DNA of 64,000 bases, taken from positions 141,556-205,555 of the forward strand of contig NZ_BMIS01000006.1 of assembly GCF_014642675.1 (NCBI RefSeq). The letters run 5' to 3'. The notes beneath the pieces were generated by a model, which was not told the DNA's origin, did not search any database, and saw only the letters and a list, made by a program, of their open reading frames with translations. Shown here piece by piece: positions 44,047 through 53,699 of this stretch (its first letter is position 1; the number at the start of each line of letters is the position of its first letter). This DNA is from Nesterenkonia cremea. Lineage in GTDB: Bacteria; Actinomycetota; Actinomycetes; Actinomycetales; Micrococcaceae. Made by a program: the position numbers and the translations under genes.

Positions 44047-44715
44047 TCAGCCCGCGGCGTCGAGCCCCATCTGCCAGAAGGCGCTCTCCATCCGCGTCGC
44101 GGTGGAGAACACCCGGGTCAGCTCGGGCAGCCGCGCCTCGGTATAGCTGCGTCGCCCCAGCGACTCGATCTGCTCCACTGCCGCGCGGGCAGCACTCTGA
44201 TACTCCTCAGAGGCGTACTCACTGATCCATTCGGCGTAGGGGTGCTCCGGATTCGCCTCCACCGCCGGGGCCAGCCACTGGGCGATCTCGGCATAGCCGA
44301 TCACACAGGGCGCCAGCGCCACGTGGAGGTCCAGGAGGTCCCCGCTCATGCCGGCGTCGAGGACAAACCGCGTATAGGCCACTGTGGACTGGTGCTCCTC
44401 CGCGGCCTCCAGATCCTCGGGGCTCAGGCCCCACCGGGCGCAGAGCCGCACATGCAGGTCGGTCTCGGAGACGATGGCGGCCAGCCCGTCCTGGGCGGCG
44501 CGGATATCGGCGAACTCCCGGCTCTTATAGGCCGCCAGCGCATAGGCGCGTGAGAACTGGATCAGGAACAGGTAGTCCTGGATCAGGTACTCGCGGAAGG
44601 CGGCCTCGGGCAGGGATCCGTGCCCCATCTGCCGCAGAAACTCATGGCGGGTGTAGTCCTGCCAGTGGTCGGCGGCCTGGGACTTCAACAGGTCGAACAG
44701 CGGGAGCTCGGTCAT
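44047..44715 (-). CDS. tenA: TenA-family protein (aminopyrimidine aminohydrolase / thiaminase II)
   Basis: A 222-residue all-helical protein of the TenA group, which salvages the pyrimidine part of degraded thiamine. Seen: DYTRHEFLRQMGHGSLPEAA, FREYLIQDYLFLIQFSRAYA, APCVIGYAEIAQWL (the cysteine corresponds to the TenA catalytic Cys) and the C-terminal RMESAFWQMGLDA with the catalytic glutamate. No other thiamine genes or TPP riboswitch are nearby. The ATG is 6 bases after TAGCCT, so the mRNA is probably leaderless. Confidence 0.9.
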   Translation of the reverse strand: MTELPLFDLLKSQAADHWQDYTRHEFLRQMGHGSLPEAAFREYLIQDYLFLIQFSRAYALAAYKSREFADIRAAQDGLAAIVSETDLHVRLCARWGLSPEDLEAAEEHQSTVAYTRFVLDAGMSGDLLDLHVALAPCVIGYAEIAQWLAPAVEANPEHPYAEWISEYASEEYQSAARAAVEQIESLGRRSYTEARLPELTRVFSTATRMESAFWQMGLDAAG

Positions 44716-44721
44716 GCTCCC

Positions 44722-44727
44722 AGGCTA
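44722..44727 (-). promoter_or_regulatory. -10 element of tenA (leaderless)
   Basis: TAGCCT on the minus strand is 6 bases before the ATG at 44715. Confidence 0.5.
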
Positions 44728-44797
44728 GTCGCTGACGACGCCCGCCGTTTCAGCCCCGGCCCGACGCCGGCGGCTCCCGACGCCGCTCAGCTTCGGC

Positions 44798-46609
44798 TCA
44801 CTCGATGGTGGCGATGACCTCTCCGGCGCTCAGCGTCTTGCCGGCCTCCACCTTCAGGCCTTTGAGCTTGCCCGCCTTATGCGCAGTGATCGGCTGCTCC
44901 ATCTTCATGGCCTCCAGGACCAGCACCAGGTCGCCTTCTTCGACCTTGGCGCCCTCCTTGGTGGCCAGCTTCACCACAGTGCCCTGCATGGGGGAGGTCA
45001 GCTGGTCACCGGATGCGCCCACGGCGCCGCCGGCCCTGCGCGCCTTGCGCTTCTTCTTGGAGCCGGCCGGGCGGCCGCCCAGCTTGCCGGCGGCCAGGGA
45101 CTCGGGCAGGTTCACGGTGACCCGCTTGCCGTTGACCTCCATGACCACGGACCCGCGTCCCTCGGCGGCCTCGGCACCGGGGTGTGCGGTCAGCGTGTTG
45201 AACGGCTGGATGGTGTTGTCGAACTCGGTCTCGATCCACCGGGTGTGCACGGAGAAGGACTCCGGGGTGCGCTTGCGGGTGGCCGGCGTCGCGGCCTTCT
45301 GGCCCACTTCGGGGGCGAAGGCCGGGTCCTCCACCACAGCGCGGTGGAAGGGCAGCACAGTGGGCATGCCCTCGACCTTCATCTCGGCCAGCGCCCGCTT
45401 GGCGCGGCGCAGCGCCTGCTCGCGGTCGGCGCCGGTGACGATCAGCTTGGCCACCATGGAGTCGAAGGAGCCGGAGATGGTCTCACCGGCGCGGACGCCG
45501 GAGTCCACACGCACGCCTGGGCCGGTGGGCAGCTCGAAGCGGTCCAGAGTGCCCGGTGCGGGCATGAAGTTCCGGCCCGGGTCCTCCCCGTTGATGCGGA
45601 ACTCGAAGCTGTGGCCGCGGACCTCCGGGTCGTCGTAGCCGAGCTTCTCGCCGCGGGCGATCCGGAACTGCTCGCGGACCAGGTCCAGGCTGGTGACCTC
45701 CTCGGAGACCGGGTGCTCCACCTGCAGGCGGGTGTTGACCTCCAGGAAGCTGATGGTGCCGTCCTGGCCGATCAGGAATTCGCAGGTGCCGGCGCCCACG
45801 TAGCCGGCCTCCTTCAGCAGGGCCTTGGAGGCGCGGTAGAGCTGGCGGTTCTGATTGCGGCTCAGAAAGGGCGCCGGGGCCTCCTCCACGAGCTTCTGAT
45901 TGCGGCGCTGCAGGGAGCAGTCCCGGGTGGAGACCACCACGACGTTGCCGTGCTCATCGGCCAGGCACTGGGTCTCCACGTGGCGGGGCTTGTCCAGGAA
46001 CTTCTCGATGAAGCATTCGCCTCGGCCGAAGGCGGAGACGGCCTCACGCACTGCCGATTCGTAGAGCTCGACGACCTCTTCCTTCTCGCGGACCACCTTG
46101 ATGCCGCGTCCGCCGCCGCCGTGGGCGGCCTTGATGGCGATGGGAAGGCCCTGCTTCTCGGCGAACTTCACAACCTCATCGGCGTCCTTGACCGGCTTCT
46201 TGGTGCCCGGCGCCAGGGGAGCGCCCACCTTCTCTGCCAGCTGACGGGCCGAGACCTTATCGCCCAGGGTCTCGATGGCCTCAGGCGAGGGGCCGATCCA
46301 GACCAGGCCGGCGTCGATGACGGTGCGGGCGAACTCGGCGTTCTCGGAGAGGAAGCCGTAGCCGGGGTGGACGGCATCGGCGCCGGTGGCCCGTGCGGCC
46401 TCCAGGATCTTGTCGATGACCAGGTAGCTCTCGGCCGCGGAGGAGCCGCCCAGGCTGTAGGCCTCATCGGCCATCTTCACGTGCACGGCCTCACGGTCCG
46501 GCTCGGCGTAGACGGCCACCGCGGTCAGGCCCTCGTCGTGGGCTGCGCGGATCACACGCACTGCGATCTCGCCGCGGTTGGCGATCAGCACCTTGGTGAA
46601 GTCGGTCAT
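44798..46609 (-). CDS. Acyl-CoA carboxylase alpha subunit: biotin carboxylase and biotin carrier domains
   Basis: A 603-residue protein of the AccA3/AccBC type. The biotin carboxylase part begins [20 protein letters not shown], has [49 protein letters not shown] and [17 protein letters not shown]. The C-terminal carrier domain has EAMKMEQP with the biotinyl Lys569. It provides carboxybiotin for carboxylation of acetyl-, propionyl- or longer acyl-CoA. GGAGC purines and AGGAG precede the ATG. maf, accE and the carboxyltransferase gene lie just upstream, and birA is nearby. Confidence 0.95.
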   Translation of the reverse strand: MTDFTKVLIANRGEIAVRVIRAAHDEGLTAVAVYAEPDREAVHVKMADEAYSLGGSSAAESYLVIDKILEAARATGADAVHPGYGFLSENAEFARTVIDAGLVWIGPSPEAIETLGDKVSARQLAEKVGAPLAPGTKKPVKDADEVVKFAEKQGLPIAIKAAHGGGGRGIKVVREKEEVVELYESAVREAVSAFGRGECFIEKFLDKPRHVETQCLADEHGNVVVVSTRDCSLQRRNQKLVEEAPAPFLSRNQNRQLYRASKALLKEAGYVGAGTCEFLIGQDGTISFLEVNTRLQVEHPVSEEVTSLDLVREQFRIARGEKLGYDDPEVRGHSFEFRINGEDPGRNFMPAPGTLDRFELPTGPGVRVDSGVRAGETISGSFDSMVAKLIVTGADREQALRRAKRALAEMKVEGMPTVLPFHRAVVEDPAFAPEVGQKAATPATRKRTPESFSVHTRWIETEFDNTIQPFNTLTAHPGAEAAEGRGSVVMEVNGKRVTVNLPESLAAGKLGGRPAGSKKKRKARRAGGAVGASGDQLTSPMQGTVVKLATKEGAKVEEGDLVLVLEAMKMEQPITAHKAGKLKGLKVEAGKTLSAGEVIATIE

Positions 46610-46628
46610 CGTCGTCGTCGCTCCTGCT

Positions 46629-47345
46629 CTAGCTTGTCTGAAACTCTGTGATGTCGTGGCCGAGGCGCTCCAGCATCCGCCCCAGGGCGGCGGTGGAGAC
46701 GCCGATGATCGACTCGCGGTCGCCCTCGACCTTCTCGATGTGCTCGGCGGCCCGGCCCTCCAGGGTGAAGGCCCCGGCGCAGTTCAGGCCCTCGCCGGAT
46801 TCGGCGTAGGCACGGATCTGCTCATCGGTGGGCATCCCGAAGGTGATGTCCGAGGAGACGGTCTCGGCCGCAGCCGGCAGCTCGCCGTCCGCGGCCAGGG
46901 TCCTGCCGGTGAAGACGCCGAAGATCTGGTCCAGCGAGCTGGCCGCCGCCTGCTTGGAGGCCTGCGTGGTGTCCACCAGCCAGTGCCCGGTGTGCAGGGT
47001 GCCGGTGTCTCCGCGCATCTGCTGCCAGCGCTGCACGGCCACCTCCACCTCATAGGGCTTGCCGTAGGCGGTGCCGTCCAACTCGAAGACCGAGTCGCAG
47101 CCCAGCACCAGCGCATTGCGGGCCTCGTTGCCGGAGGCCACATCCTCAGCCTTGGTGCGGGCCAGCATGAGGGCCTCATCGGCGGGGGAGAGCGGGCCGG
47201 CCGTCTCCACATAGGTCTCCACGGCGGCGCGCTCGTCCACCTCGGAGACCACCACCTCGAAATCGATCCCAGCCTTCTCGAAGATCGCCTTCCGGGCAGG
47301 GGAGGCCGAGGCCAGGATCAGCCGGGGTGCGCGCTGGGCGGTCAT
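46629..47345 (-). CDS. maf: Maf-like nucleotide pyrophosphatase
   Basis: A 238-residue Maf/Ham1-fold enzyme. It begins [20 protein letters not shown], has [36 protein letters not shown] and [20 protein letters not shown]. Maf proteins hydrolyse non-canonical nucleoside triphosphates and are tied to septum control. I chose ATG 47345 because GGGAGGT is well placed and the ATG overlaps the accE stop (ATGA); an ORF start 16 codons upstream has no family support. Confidence 0.92.
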   Translation of the reverse strand: MTAQRAPRLILASASPARKAIFEKAGIDFEVVVSEVDERAAVETYVETAGPLSPADEALMLARTKAEDVASGNEARNALVLGCDSVFELDGTAYGKPYEVEVAVQRWQQMRGDTGTLHTGHWLVDTTQASKQAAASSLDQIFGVFTGRTLAADGELPAAAETVSSDITFGMPTDEQIRAYAESGEGLNCAGAFTLEGRAAEHIEKVEGDRESIIGVSTAALGRMLERLGHDITEFQTS

Positions 47346-47674
47346 CGCAGACCTCCCGCGTTCTTCCAGGAGTCCGGTCCCGGCCGGCCCCACAGGCCCA
47401 GCCGGTTGAAGGAGAGGCTGCGGCGGCGCTGCAGGCGCCGGTCGCGGGGACCGGTGCTGCCGGCGTCGTGGTTCTGCTGCGGCTCCGCGGAGGCGAGCTT
47501 CCCGACGACGGCGGCCACAGCGGCCAGCTCCTCCTCGGTCAGCTCCGCGCCGGTGATCTCCAGCAGCGGCTGCTCGTCCTCATCGTTGGGGCGCATAGCT
47601 GCCGTCTCAGCGGCCTCTTCGGCCTGGGACGGCAAGTCTTCGCCCAATCGTCCGGTGTCTGCAGGCTCAGTCAC
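47342..47674 (-). CDS. accE: Acyl-CoA carboxylase epsilon subunit
   Basis: A 110-residue small protein. The conserved core is [20 protein letters not shown], and the end [19 protein letters not shown] matches the actinobacterial epsilon subunit that stabilises the alpha-beta carboxylase complex. It sits between the beta subunit and maf with 4-base overlaps on both sides. Residues about 9-18 ([10 protein letters not shown]) are encoded by a 22-base sequence identical to half of the palindromic repeat at 36640-36710, so the N-terminal part may derive from a repeat insertion. Confidence 0.85.
   Translation of the reverse strand: MTEPADTGRLGEDLPSQAEEAAETAAMRPNDEDEQPLLEITGAELTEEELAAVAAVVGKLASAEPQQNHDAGSTGPRDRRLQRRRSLSFNRLGLWGRPGPDSWKNAGGLR
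47624..47645. repeat. REP-like sequence inside accE (half copy)
   Basis: Identical over 22 bases to 36682-36703 in the intergenic palindrome. It contains GGCAAGTCTTCGCCC. Here only one arm is present and it is read in frame as part of AccE. Confidence 0.8.
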
Positions 47675-49254
47675 AGCGGGATGTTTCCATGCTTCTTAGC
47701 GGGCAGGGACTCGCGCTTGTGGTACGTGGCGCTGAGCGCCTTGGTGATCTGCCAGCGGGTCTCGGCCGGCTCGACGACCGCGTCGATGTAGCCCAGCTCG
47801 GCGGCCTGGTACGGGTTGAGCAGCTCAGCCTCGTAGTCGGCGATCAGCTCGGAGCGCTTGGCCTCCACATCCTCGCCGTTCTTCTCGGCCTGGGCCAGGT
47901 CCCGGCGGTAGAGGATGTTGACCGCGCCCTGGGCGCCCATCACGCCGATCTGCGCCGTGGGCCAGGCGAGGTTCACATCGGCGCCGAGCTTCTTGGAGCC
48001 CATCACGATGTAGGCGCCGCCGAAGGCCTTGCGGGTGATCACGGTGATCTTGGGGACGGTGGCCTCGGCGTAGGCGTAGAGCAGCTTGGCGCCGCGGCGG
48101 ATGATGCCGCCGAACTCCTGGTCGGTGCCGGGCAGGAAGCCGGGCACATCCACCAGGGTGACCACCGGGATGTTGAAGGCGTCGCAGAAGCGGACGAAGC
48201 GCGCGGCCTTCTCCGAGGCGGCGATGTCCAGGGTTCCGGCGAACTGGCTGGGCTGGTTGGCCACCACGCCCACGCTGCGGCCCTCCACACGGCCCAGGCC
48301 GATGACCACATTGGGGGCGTAGAGCGACTGCAGCTCCAGGAAGTGGCCGTCGTCGAGGATCTGCTCGATGACGGTGCGCATGTCATAGGGGGCGCTGGCG
48401 GAGTCGGGGATCAGCTCGTTGAGCGCCTCATCCTCGGCCTCGATCTTGGGGCGCTCCTCGAACTCCTCCACCGGTCCCTCGGCGAGGTTGTTCAGCGGCA
48501 GGAACTCCAGCAGCTCCTGGGCGAAGGAGATCGCGTCCTCCTCATCGGAGGCCATATAGGCGGCGGTGCCGGTGGTCCGGCTGTGGGACTCCGCGCCGCC
48601 CAGGGTCTCCATGTCCACGTCCTCGCCGGTGACGGACTTGATGACGTCCGGGCCGGTGATGAACATGTGGGAGGTCTTGTCCACCATGATCACGAAGTCG
48701 TTCAGCGCCGGGGAGTAGGCGGCGCCGCCGGCTGCAGGGCCCATGATCAGGGTGATCTGCGGGATGACTCCGGAGGAGTGGACGTTGTTGCGGAAGATGT
48801 CGGCGAACATGGCCAGCGAGGCCACGCCCTCCTGGATGCGGGCGCCGCCGCCGTCGTTGATCCCGATGACCGGGCACCCGTTGCGGGCGGCGAACTCCTG
48901 GACCTTGACGATCTTCTCTCCGTTGACCTTGGAGAGGGAGCCGCCGAAGACGGTGAAGTCCTGGGAGTAGACGGCCACCAGGCGGCCGTCGATGGTGCCG
49001 TAGCCGGAGACCAGGCCGTCGCCCAGCGGCTTCTTGGCATCCATGCCGAAGGCGGTGGTGCGGTGGACGGCCAGAGCGTCGAATTCGACGAAGGAACCCT
49101 CGTCGAGCAGCATGTCGATCCGTTCGCGGGCGGTGTGCTTGCCGCGGTTGTGCTGCTTCTCGACGGCGGCCTCTCCGGCGGGCGCCTGGGTCCTGTCCCG
49201 GCGGTCGCGGAAGTCGGCGAGCTTGCCGGCAGTGGTGGTGAGGTCGCGCGTCAT
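47671..49254 (-). CDS. Acyl-CoA carboxylase beta subunit (carboxyltransferase)
   Basis: A 527-residue AccD/PccB-type carboxyltransferase. It starts near [20 protein letters not shown] and has [77 protein letters not shown] and [20 protein letters not shown]. It moves the carboxyl group from biotin to acyl-CoA (acetyl- or propionyl-CoA; substrate not decidable here). The frame extends to a GTG at 49290; a -10-like TAGACT at 49308-49303 would give that GTG a near-leaderless start, so the true start is uncertain. Confidence 0.93.
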   Translation of the reverse strand: MTRDLTTTAGKLADFRDRRDRTQAPAGEAAVEKQHNRGKHTARERIDMLLDEGSFVEFDALAVHRTTAFGMDAKKPLGDGLVSGYGTIDGRLVAVYSQDFTVFGGSLSKVNGEKIVKVQEFAARNGCPVIGINDGGGARIQEGVASLAMFADIFRNNVHSSGVIPQITLIMGPAAGGAAYSPALNDFVIMVDKTSHMFITGPDVIKSVTGEDVDMETLGGAESHSRTTGTAAYMASDEEDAISFAQELLEFLPLNNLAEGPVEEFEERPKIEAEDEALNELIPDSASAPYDMRTVIEQILDDGHFLELQSLYAPNVVIGLGRVEGRSVGVVANQPSQFAGTLDIAASEKAARFVRFCDAFNIPVVTLVDVPGFLPGTDQEFGGIIRRGAKLLYAYAEATVPKITVITRKAFGGAYIVMGSKKLGADVNLAWPTAQIGVMGAQGAVNILYRRDLAQAEKNGEDVEAKRSELIADYEAELLNPYQAAELGYIDAVVEPAETRWQITKALSATYHKRESLPAKKHGNIPL

Positions 49255-49397
49255 CGTGCTTCGGTGGTGCCTTTCATAGAGGGTCTCCACAATCCAGACG
49301 CCAGTCTAATGGGAGATATCCGTGGTTCTGCTGTGGGGACCCTACAAATCATCGGGGCGGACCTCCGTGGGTTGTGACCTGGGATACAAAAATTGAT

Positions 49398-49409
49398 TAC
49401 TGACCAGTA
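49398..49409. promoter_or_regulatory. Palindrome overlapping the SDR promoter, candidate operator
   Basis: TACTG (49398-49402) and CAGTA (49405-49409) form a palindrome with a 2-base centre just upstream of and touching the -10 element of the SDR gene. This is the usual place and shape for a TetR-type repressor site. No regulator gene is adjacent. Confidence 0.4.
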
Positions 49410-49413
49410 GGAT
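49408..49413 (+). promoter_or_regulatory. -10 element of the SDR gene (leaderless)
   Basis: TAGGAT is followed by 6 bases and ATG 49420. Confidence 0.5.
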
Positions 49414-49419
49414 CGCGGT

Positions 49420-50361
49420 ATGGGACACCAGAATGAGGAACTTCAGAAGGCGATCGACCTGACCGGCCTGCAGGGCAAGACCGTGGTGATGTCCGGAGGC
49501 AGCCGCGGCATCGGCCACTCCATCGCCGTCCAGCTCGGCGCGGCGGGGGCCGACCTGGTCCTGCTGGCCAAGACCGGCGAGCCCCACCCCACGCTGGAGG
49601 GCACGGTGCACACCGCCGTGGCGGACATCGAGGCGGCCGGTGGGCGCGGCCTGGCCGTGGTGGGAGACCTGCGCCGCGATGAGGACGTCGCCCGCGCCGT
49701 GGACTCCGCAGCGGAGACCTTCGGCGGGATCGACATCGTCATCAACAACGCCTCGGCCATCGATCTCTCGCCCACTCAGGCGCTGGATATGAAGCGCTAT
49801 GACCTCATGCACGACATCAACGTCCGCGGCACCTTCCTGCTCTCCAAGCTGGCGGCCCCGCATCTGCGCGCCAGTGCCGAGCAGGGCCGCAGCCCGCAGA
49901 TCCTCACGCTCTCCCCGCCGCTGACCGGGGCTGACGGGCGCCTGGACCCGCAGTGGTTCGGCAAGCACCTGGCCTACACGATGGCCAAATACGGGATGTC
50001 GATGACCACCATCGGCCTCGCCCAGGAGCTGGCCGGGGGCAAGGGTGCGGCCGGCGTCGCGGTGAATTCGCTGTGGCCGGTCACGCTGATCGAGACCGCC
50101 GCCATCCGCTCCCTGGCCGAGAAGTCCGCCGGTGCCGGGCAGCAGGAGCAGAGCGAGGCCATGCTGCGCGGCTCCCGCCGTCCGGAGATCGTGGCCGATG
50201 CGGCCACAGCGCTGCTGGCCGGTGCGGTCACTGAGGGCGGCGAGCTGGCCACCGGGCAGTTCCTCACCGATGAGGATGTCCTGCGCGCCGTCGGCATCGA
50301 GGACTTCAGCGGCTACGCGGTGGATCCGGAGGCGCAGCTGGCCCCGGACATCTTCCTCTGA
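49420..50361 (+). CDS. HSDL2-like short-chain dehydrogenase/reductase
   Basis: A 313-residue Rossmann-fold enzyme. NAD(P) binding: VVMSGGSRGIGHSIAVQLG and LAKTGEPHPTLEGTVHTA. Catalytic region: NNASAIDLSPTQALD, LTLSPPLTG and AYTMAKYGMSM with Tyr and Lys. The LAKTG...HP signature and the SPP motif in place of the usual catalytic serine context match the HSDL2 group, linked to fatty acid metabolism. It is divergent from the acyl-CoA carboxylase genes with a candidate operator between. Substrate unknown. Confidence 0.88.
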   Translation: MGHQNEELQKAIDLTGLQGKTVVMSGGSRGIGHSIAVQLGAAGADLVLLAKTGEPHPTLEGTVHTAVADIEAAGGRGLAVVGDLRRDEDVARAVDSAAETFGGIDIVINNASAIDLSPTQALDMKRYDLMHDINVRGTFLLSKLAAPHLRASAEQGRSPQILTLSPPLTGADGRLDPQWFGKHLAYTMAKYGMSMTTIGLAQELAGGKGAAGVAVNSLWPVTLIETAAIRSLAEKSAGAGQQEQSEAMLRGSRRPEIVADAATALLAGAVTEGGELATGQFLTDEDVLRAVGIEDFSGYAVDPEAQLAPDIFL

Positions 50362-50434
50362 GGACTTGGTCGGTGCCCGGATGGGTCTCGGCTGAGGGTT
50401 CGGATGAGGTCTCGGCCGGCGGGCCGCCGACTGG

Positions 50435-50440
50435 GAGAAT
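50435..50440 (+). promoter_or_regulatory. -10 element of birA (leaderless)
   Basis: GAGAAT, keeping the key A2 and T6 positions, is followed by 6 bases and ATG 50447. Confidence 0.35.
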
Positions 50441-50446
50441 AGGGAC

Positions 50447-51379
50447 ATGACTGATAGCGAAGCGCCGGATCCGCAGTCCTGCCCAGCTCCGCAGCTCCGT
50501 CCCCTGGACGAGCCGCATCTGCAGCGCCGGCTGGTGGAACAGGGTCCCTTCGCGCGGCTGGAGAGGGTGGATTCCATCGCCTCCACCAATGCTCGGTTGG
50601 TCCAGGAGCTCTCCGGCGCGGCTGGGGCCGGCTGGCCGCATCTCTGCGTGCTGACCGCTGAGGAGCAGACGGGCGGCTCCGGCCGGCTGGGCCGCTCCTG
50701 GGCCTCGCCCCGGCACTCCTCGCTGTCCACCTCTGTGGTGCTGCGGCCGGCTCTGCCCGCACAGGGCTTGGCCTGGATCTCGCTGTTGGCCGGCACGGCT
50801 CTCACCGAGGTGCTGCGCGAGGAGTACGGCCTGGAGGCCCAGCTGAAGTGGCCCAACGACGTCCATATCCGCGGCCGCAAGATCAGCGGGATCCTCGCCG
50901 CGCTCGCCGGAGGAGGTCCCGACGCCGGCGGCGCGCTCATCCTGGGCTGCGGCATCAACGTGCTGCTCACCGAGGATCAGCTCCCGACGCCGACCTCCAC
51001 CTCCGTCCTGCTGGAGCTGCAGCGCGCCCAGCAGGACGGGCAGACCCAGAGAGCCCAGCACTCCGACCTCCGAACCGCCCTGCTCGCCGCCTTCCTCGAG
51101 CGCTTCGCCGCGACCCTCACCGAGGCCGAATCCCAGGGCTCGGTGGCCCCGCTGTGCCCCCGGATCACCGCCGTCATGGACACCATCGGTCAGGAGGTCC
51201 GTGTGGAACTGCCCGGAGGATCGGCCGAGCGGGGGACCGCCGTCGGGCTCCAGCCCGATGGTGCGCTGCTGGTGGAGGTGACGCATCGGCGTCGTGAGGC
51301 TGATGGGCCGTGGGAGGAGCAGGCCGCTGAGCAGCGGTCCTTCTCCGCGGGCGATGTGGTGCACCTGCGTCGCCGGTAG
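50447..51379 (+). CDS. birA: Biotin-[acetyl-CoA-carboxylase] ligase
   Basis: A 310-residue enzyme that attaches biotin to the carrier lysine, most likely in the alpha subunit encoded at 44798-46609. It lacks the N-terminal HTH of E. coli BirA, so it is catalytic only. Motifs: RVDSIASTNARLVQ, EEQTGGSGRLGRSWASPRHS (adenylate binding), LKWPNDVHIRGRKISGILA and LGCGINVLLT. The C-terminal SH3-like domain follows. ATG 50447 has no good ribosome binding site but lies 6 bases after a -10-like hexamer. Confidence 0.93.
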   Translation: MTDSEAPDPQSCPAPQLRPLDEPHLQRRLVEQGPFARLERVDSIASTNARLVQELSGAAGAGWPHLCVLTAEEQTGGSGRLGRSWASPRHSSLSTSVVLRPALPAQGLAWISLLAGTALTEVLREEYGLEAQLKWPNDVHIRGRKISGILAALAGGGPDAGGALILGCGINVLLTEDQLPTPTSTSVLLELQRAQQDGQTQRAQHSDLRTALLAAFLERFAATLTEAESQGSVAPLCPRITAVMDTIGQEVRVELPGGSAERGTAVGLQPDGALLVEVTHRRREADGPWEEQAAEQRSFSAGDVVHLRRR

Positions 51380-51452
51380 ACTGGCGGAAGCGAGGAGAGC
51401 CCGGCGGGTATGGCCGGGCAGTTCAGAGATGTGAGGAGAGTGCTCGAAGGCC

Positions 51453-52040
51453 ATGAAGCTGAAGCTGGCCGCCGGCGAACAGGTCATCGTTCGCACGCGC
51501 TCCCACCACCGGATCCTGATTCCGGCCCTGGTCAGCTTCCTCGTCACGCTGGCCGTCATGAGCTTCCTGTTGGGCTACATCACCCGCGGATCTCAGCCCG
51601 AATGGATCCAGCACTACAGCTATATCGGCACCTTCCTGGTGTGGGCCGGCGGCCTGCTGTCCCTGGTCTTCGGCTCGCTGCGGCCCCTGCTGGCGTGGGC
51701 CAACCGGATCACCTATCTGACCAATCTGCGGATCGTGCAGAAGAACTTCCTGGGCGCCCCGCACCCGCTGGTCATCCCGCTGGGCCTGGTCACCGAGGCG
51801 CAGATGCGTCAGTCCAAGGTCCAGGAGATCTCTGGGGCGGGCGATCTGGCGATCTCCCACGGCGCCTACGGCCAGCAGCAGCGCACCAAGCTGAAGGACA
51901 TGCCTGACGTGGCCCGCTTCCACCCCGTAGTGGTGGAGGAGCTGGCCGCCTACCGCCGCTCGGCCGCCGCCCAGCATGCCGCCCAGCAGGGTGAGGCCTC
52001 GCGCCCCTACGAGTTCGACCACGGAACGCACTATGCCTGA
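51453..52040 (+). CDS. PH-domain-containing membrane protein
   Basis: A 195-residue protein. Two membrane spans lie at about 22-44 and 55-75 (LIPALVSFLVTLAVMSFLLG; YIGTFLVWAGGLLSLVFGSL). The rest resembles a bacterial PH (DUF304-like) domain: ITYLTNLRIVQKN, VIPLGLVTEAQMRQS and ISGAGDLAISHGAYGQQ. The role is unknown. Its last 8 bases overlap the start of the nucleotide cyclase gene, so the two products may work together. Confidence 0.8.
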   Translation: MKLKLAAGEQVIVRTRSHHRILIPALVSFLVTLAVMSFLLGYITRGSQPEWIQHYSYIGTFLVWAGGLLSLVFGSLRPLLAWANRITYLTNLRIVQKNFLGAPHPLVIPLGLVTEAQMRQSKVQEISGAGDLAISHGAYGQQQRTKLKDMPDVARFHPVVVEELAAYRRSAAAQHAAQQGEASRPYEFDHGTHYA

Positions 52041-53616
52041 GGAACACGCGGACGAGGGGCAGAAGACTTGGGAGTTGGCACGGCGCCGCGGCTTCGGCGG
52101 GATGACCGATTCCGCCGGCTACGGCGAGGAGGGCCTGGACGGCCCGCCCAGCTACACCGAGGAGGAGCTGGAGGAGGCCCGCTCCGACTGGTCCGACTTC
52201 CGCTCCGCCCGGCTCAACGGCCGGATGCCGTCCCTGGGTGCTGACGAGATTGTGGCCCCACCGTCCCAGGAGCCTTCGGTGGAGGCGCGCGCAGAGGCGC
52301 GCGGCTTCGCCGGCACGGGGCTCGATGACGGCCCTGGGCTGGATGGTGGTGCTGAGCTGGATGGCGGTGCTGGGCGGGACGCTGAGAATGGGTCTGATGT
52401 GGGCCCCGGCGTGGATTCCGGTGCCGGGTCCCGCCCGGACACACAGAGCGGATCGGGTGCGGCGTTCGAATCGGGCGCAGAGCTCGGGTCTGGGGCCTCA
52501 GGGGCGGCCGGGGGGCTCAGTGTCCGACGTGCGCCCGAGACGGCGTCGATCCCCGCCCCCACCTCGCAGCAGCGGGAGTGGCACCGCAACATCCGCGACC
52601 TCGAGCACCGGCTCCTCGGGGCGGAGCGTACTCTGACCTACCGCGAGATGGCCAAGGAGATGGGAGTCTCCACCCACTCGGCCCGCAAGCTCTGGCGCGC
52701 GCTCGGATTCCCCAACCTGGACGATGACGTCAAAGCCTTCACCCAGACCGATGTGGAGGCCCTGGCGACGATGGTCGGACTGGTCCGTGAGGGCTACCTG
52801 AACGAGGAGACGGCGATCTCTCTGACCCGCTCGGTGGGGCAGATGACCGACCGCATGGTGGTCTGGCAGATCGAGGCTCTGGTGGAGGACAAGATCACCA
52901 ATGAGCAGCTCTCCGACGCCGTGGCCCGCTCTCAGGTGGTGGAGACGCTTCCTGAGCTGATCGACCCCATTCAGCGCCTGATGGGCTATGCCTGGCGCCG
53001 CCAGCTCTCGGCCGCCCTGCAGCGGCTGACCGTCCGGGTGGAGTCGGGCCTGGCCGCCAGCTCCCGAGGACGCACCGGTGAGGAGCATGACACCCCGCTG
53101 CCGCTGGCGCGCGCGGTGGGCTTCGCCGACCTGGTCTCCTACACCTCGCTCTCGCGGCAGATGAACGAGCGCACCCTGGCCCAGATGGTTCAGCGGTTCG
53201 AGTCCAAATGTGCCGAGATCATCAGCATCGGCGGCGGCCGGCTGGTCAAGACCGTGGGCGACGAGGTCCTCTACAACGCCGAGACGCCGGAGGCTGGTGC
53301 GGAGATCGCCCTCGCCCTGGCCGAGACCATCGCCGCCGATGAGGTGCTTCCCCAGGCGCGGGTCTCAGTGGTCTGGGGCCGCGTGCTCTCCCGAATGGGC
53401 GACATCTACGGTCCCACGGTGAACCTGGCGGCACGGCTGACCGCACTGGCAGACCCGGGCACCATCCTGGTGGATTCGGTCACGGCCGCAGCCCTGGAGC
53501 GTGATGACGACTATCTGCTGGTTCCGCAGCCGCCGCGCATCGTCCGCGGATTCGGCGAGGTGCAGCCCAATATGCTGCTGCGCGCCAGCGGCACAGGCAT
53601 CGTCCTCGACTCCTGA
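52033..53616 (+). CDS. Class III adenylate cyclase with autoregulatory domain (Rv1264-like)
   Basis: A 527-residue protein. Residues 1-80 are acidic; about 85-175 are a low-complexity Gly/Asp/Ser linker. Residues about 179-340 resemble the helical adenylate cyclase regulatory domain (ERTLTYREMAKEMGVSTHSA, then LNEETAISLTRSVGQMTDRM). The cyclase homology domain (about 355-520) has VGFADLVSYTSLSRQM (metal Asp), GGRLVKTVGDEVLYN (Lys for purine choice, second metal Asp) and GDIYGPTVNLAARLTA (transition-state Asn and Arg). It should make cAMP. In M. tuberculosis Rv1264 the corresponding regulatory domain senses pH; the same role here is inference. Confidence 0.88.
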   Translation: MPEEHADEGQKTWELARRRGFGGMTDSAGYGEEGLDGPPSYTEEELEEARSDWSDFRSARLNGRMPSLGADEIVAPPSQEPSVEARAEARGFAGTGLDDGPGLDGGAELDGGAGRDAENGSDVGPGVDSGAGSRPDTQSGSGAAFESGAELGSGASGAAGGLSVRRAPETASIPAPTSQQREWHRNIRDLEHRLLGAERTLTYREMAKEMGVSTHSARKLWRALGFPNLDDDVKAFTQTDVEALATMVGLVREGYLNEETAISLTRSVGQMTDRMVVWQIEALVEDKITNEQLSDAVARSQVVETLPELIDPIQRLMGYAWRRQLSAALQRLTVRVESGLAASSRGRTGEEHDTPLPLARAVGFADLVSYTSLSRQMNERTLAQMVQRFESKCAEIISIGGGRLVKTVGDEVLYNAETPEAGAEIALALAETIAADEVLPQARVSVVWGRVLSRMGDIYGPTVNLAARLTALADPGTILVDSVTAAALERDDDYLLVPQPPRIVRGFGEVQPNMLLRASGTGIVLDS

Positions 53617-53687
53617 GGAACGCGCGGGAATTGCTGACCTGGTGTGATCCTCTGCGACATCCGATGCAGTGTGTGATCGTTTCGTGA

Positions 53688-53693
53688 CAAGAT
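53688..53693 (+). promoter_or_regulatory. -10-like element of the PP2C gene
   Basis: CAAGAT is followed by 6 bases and GTG 53700. It departs from TAnnnT at the first position, so confidence is low. Confidence 0.3.
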
Positions 53694-53699
53694 AGCCAG

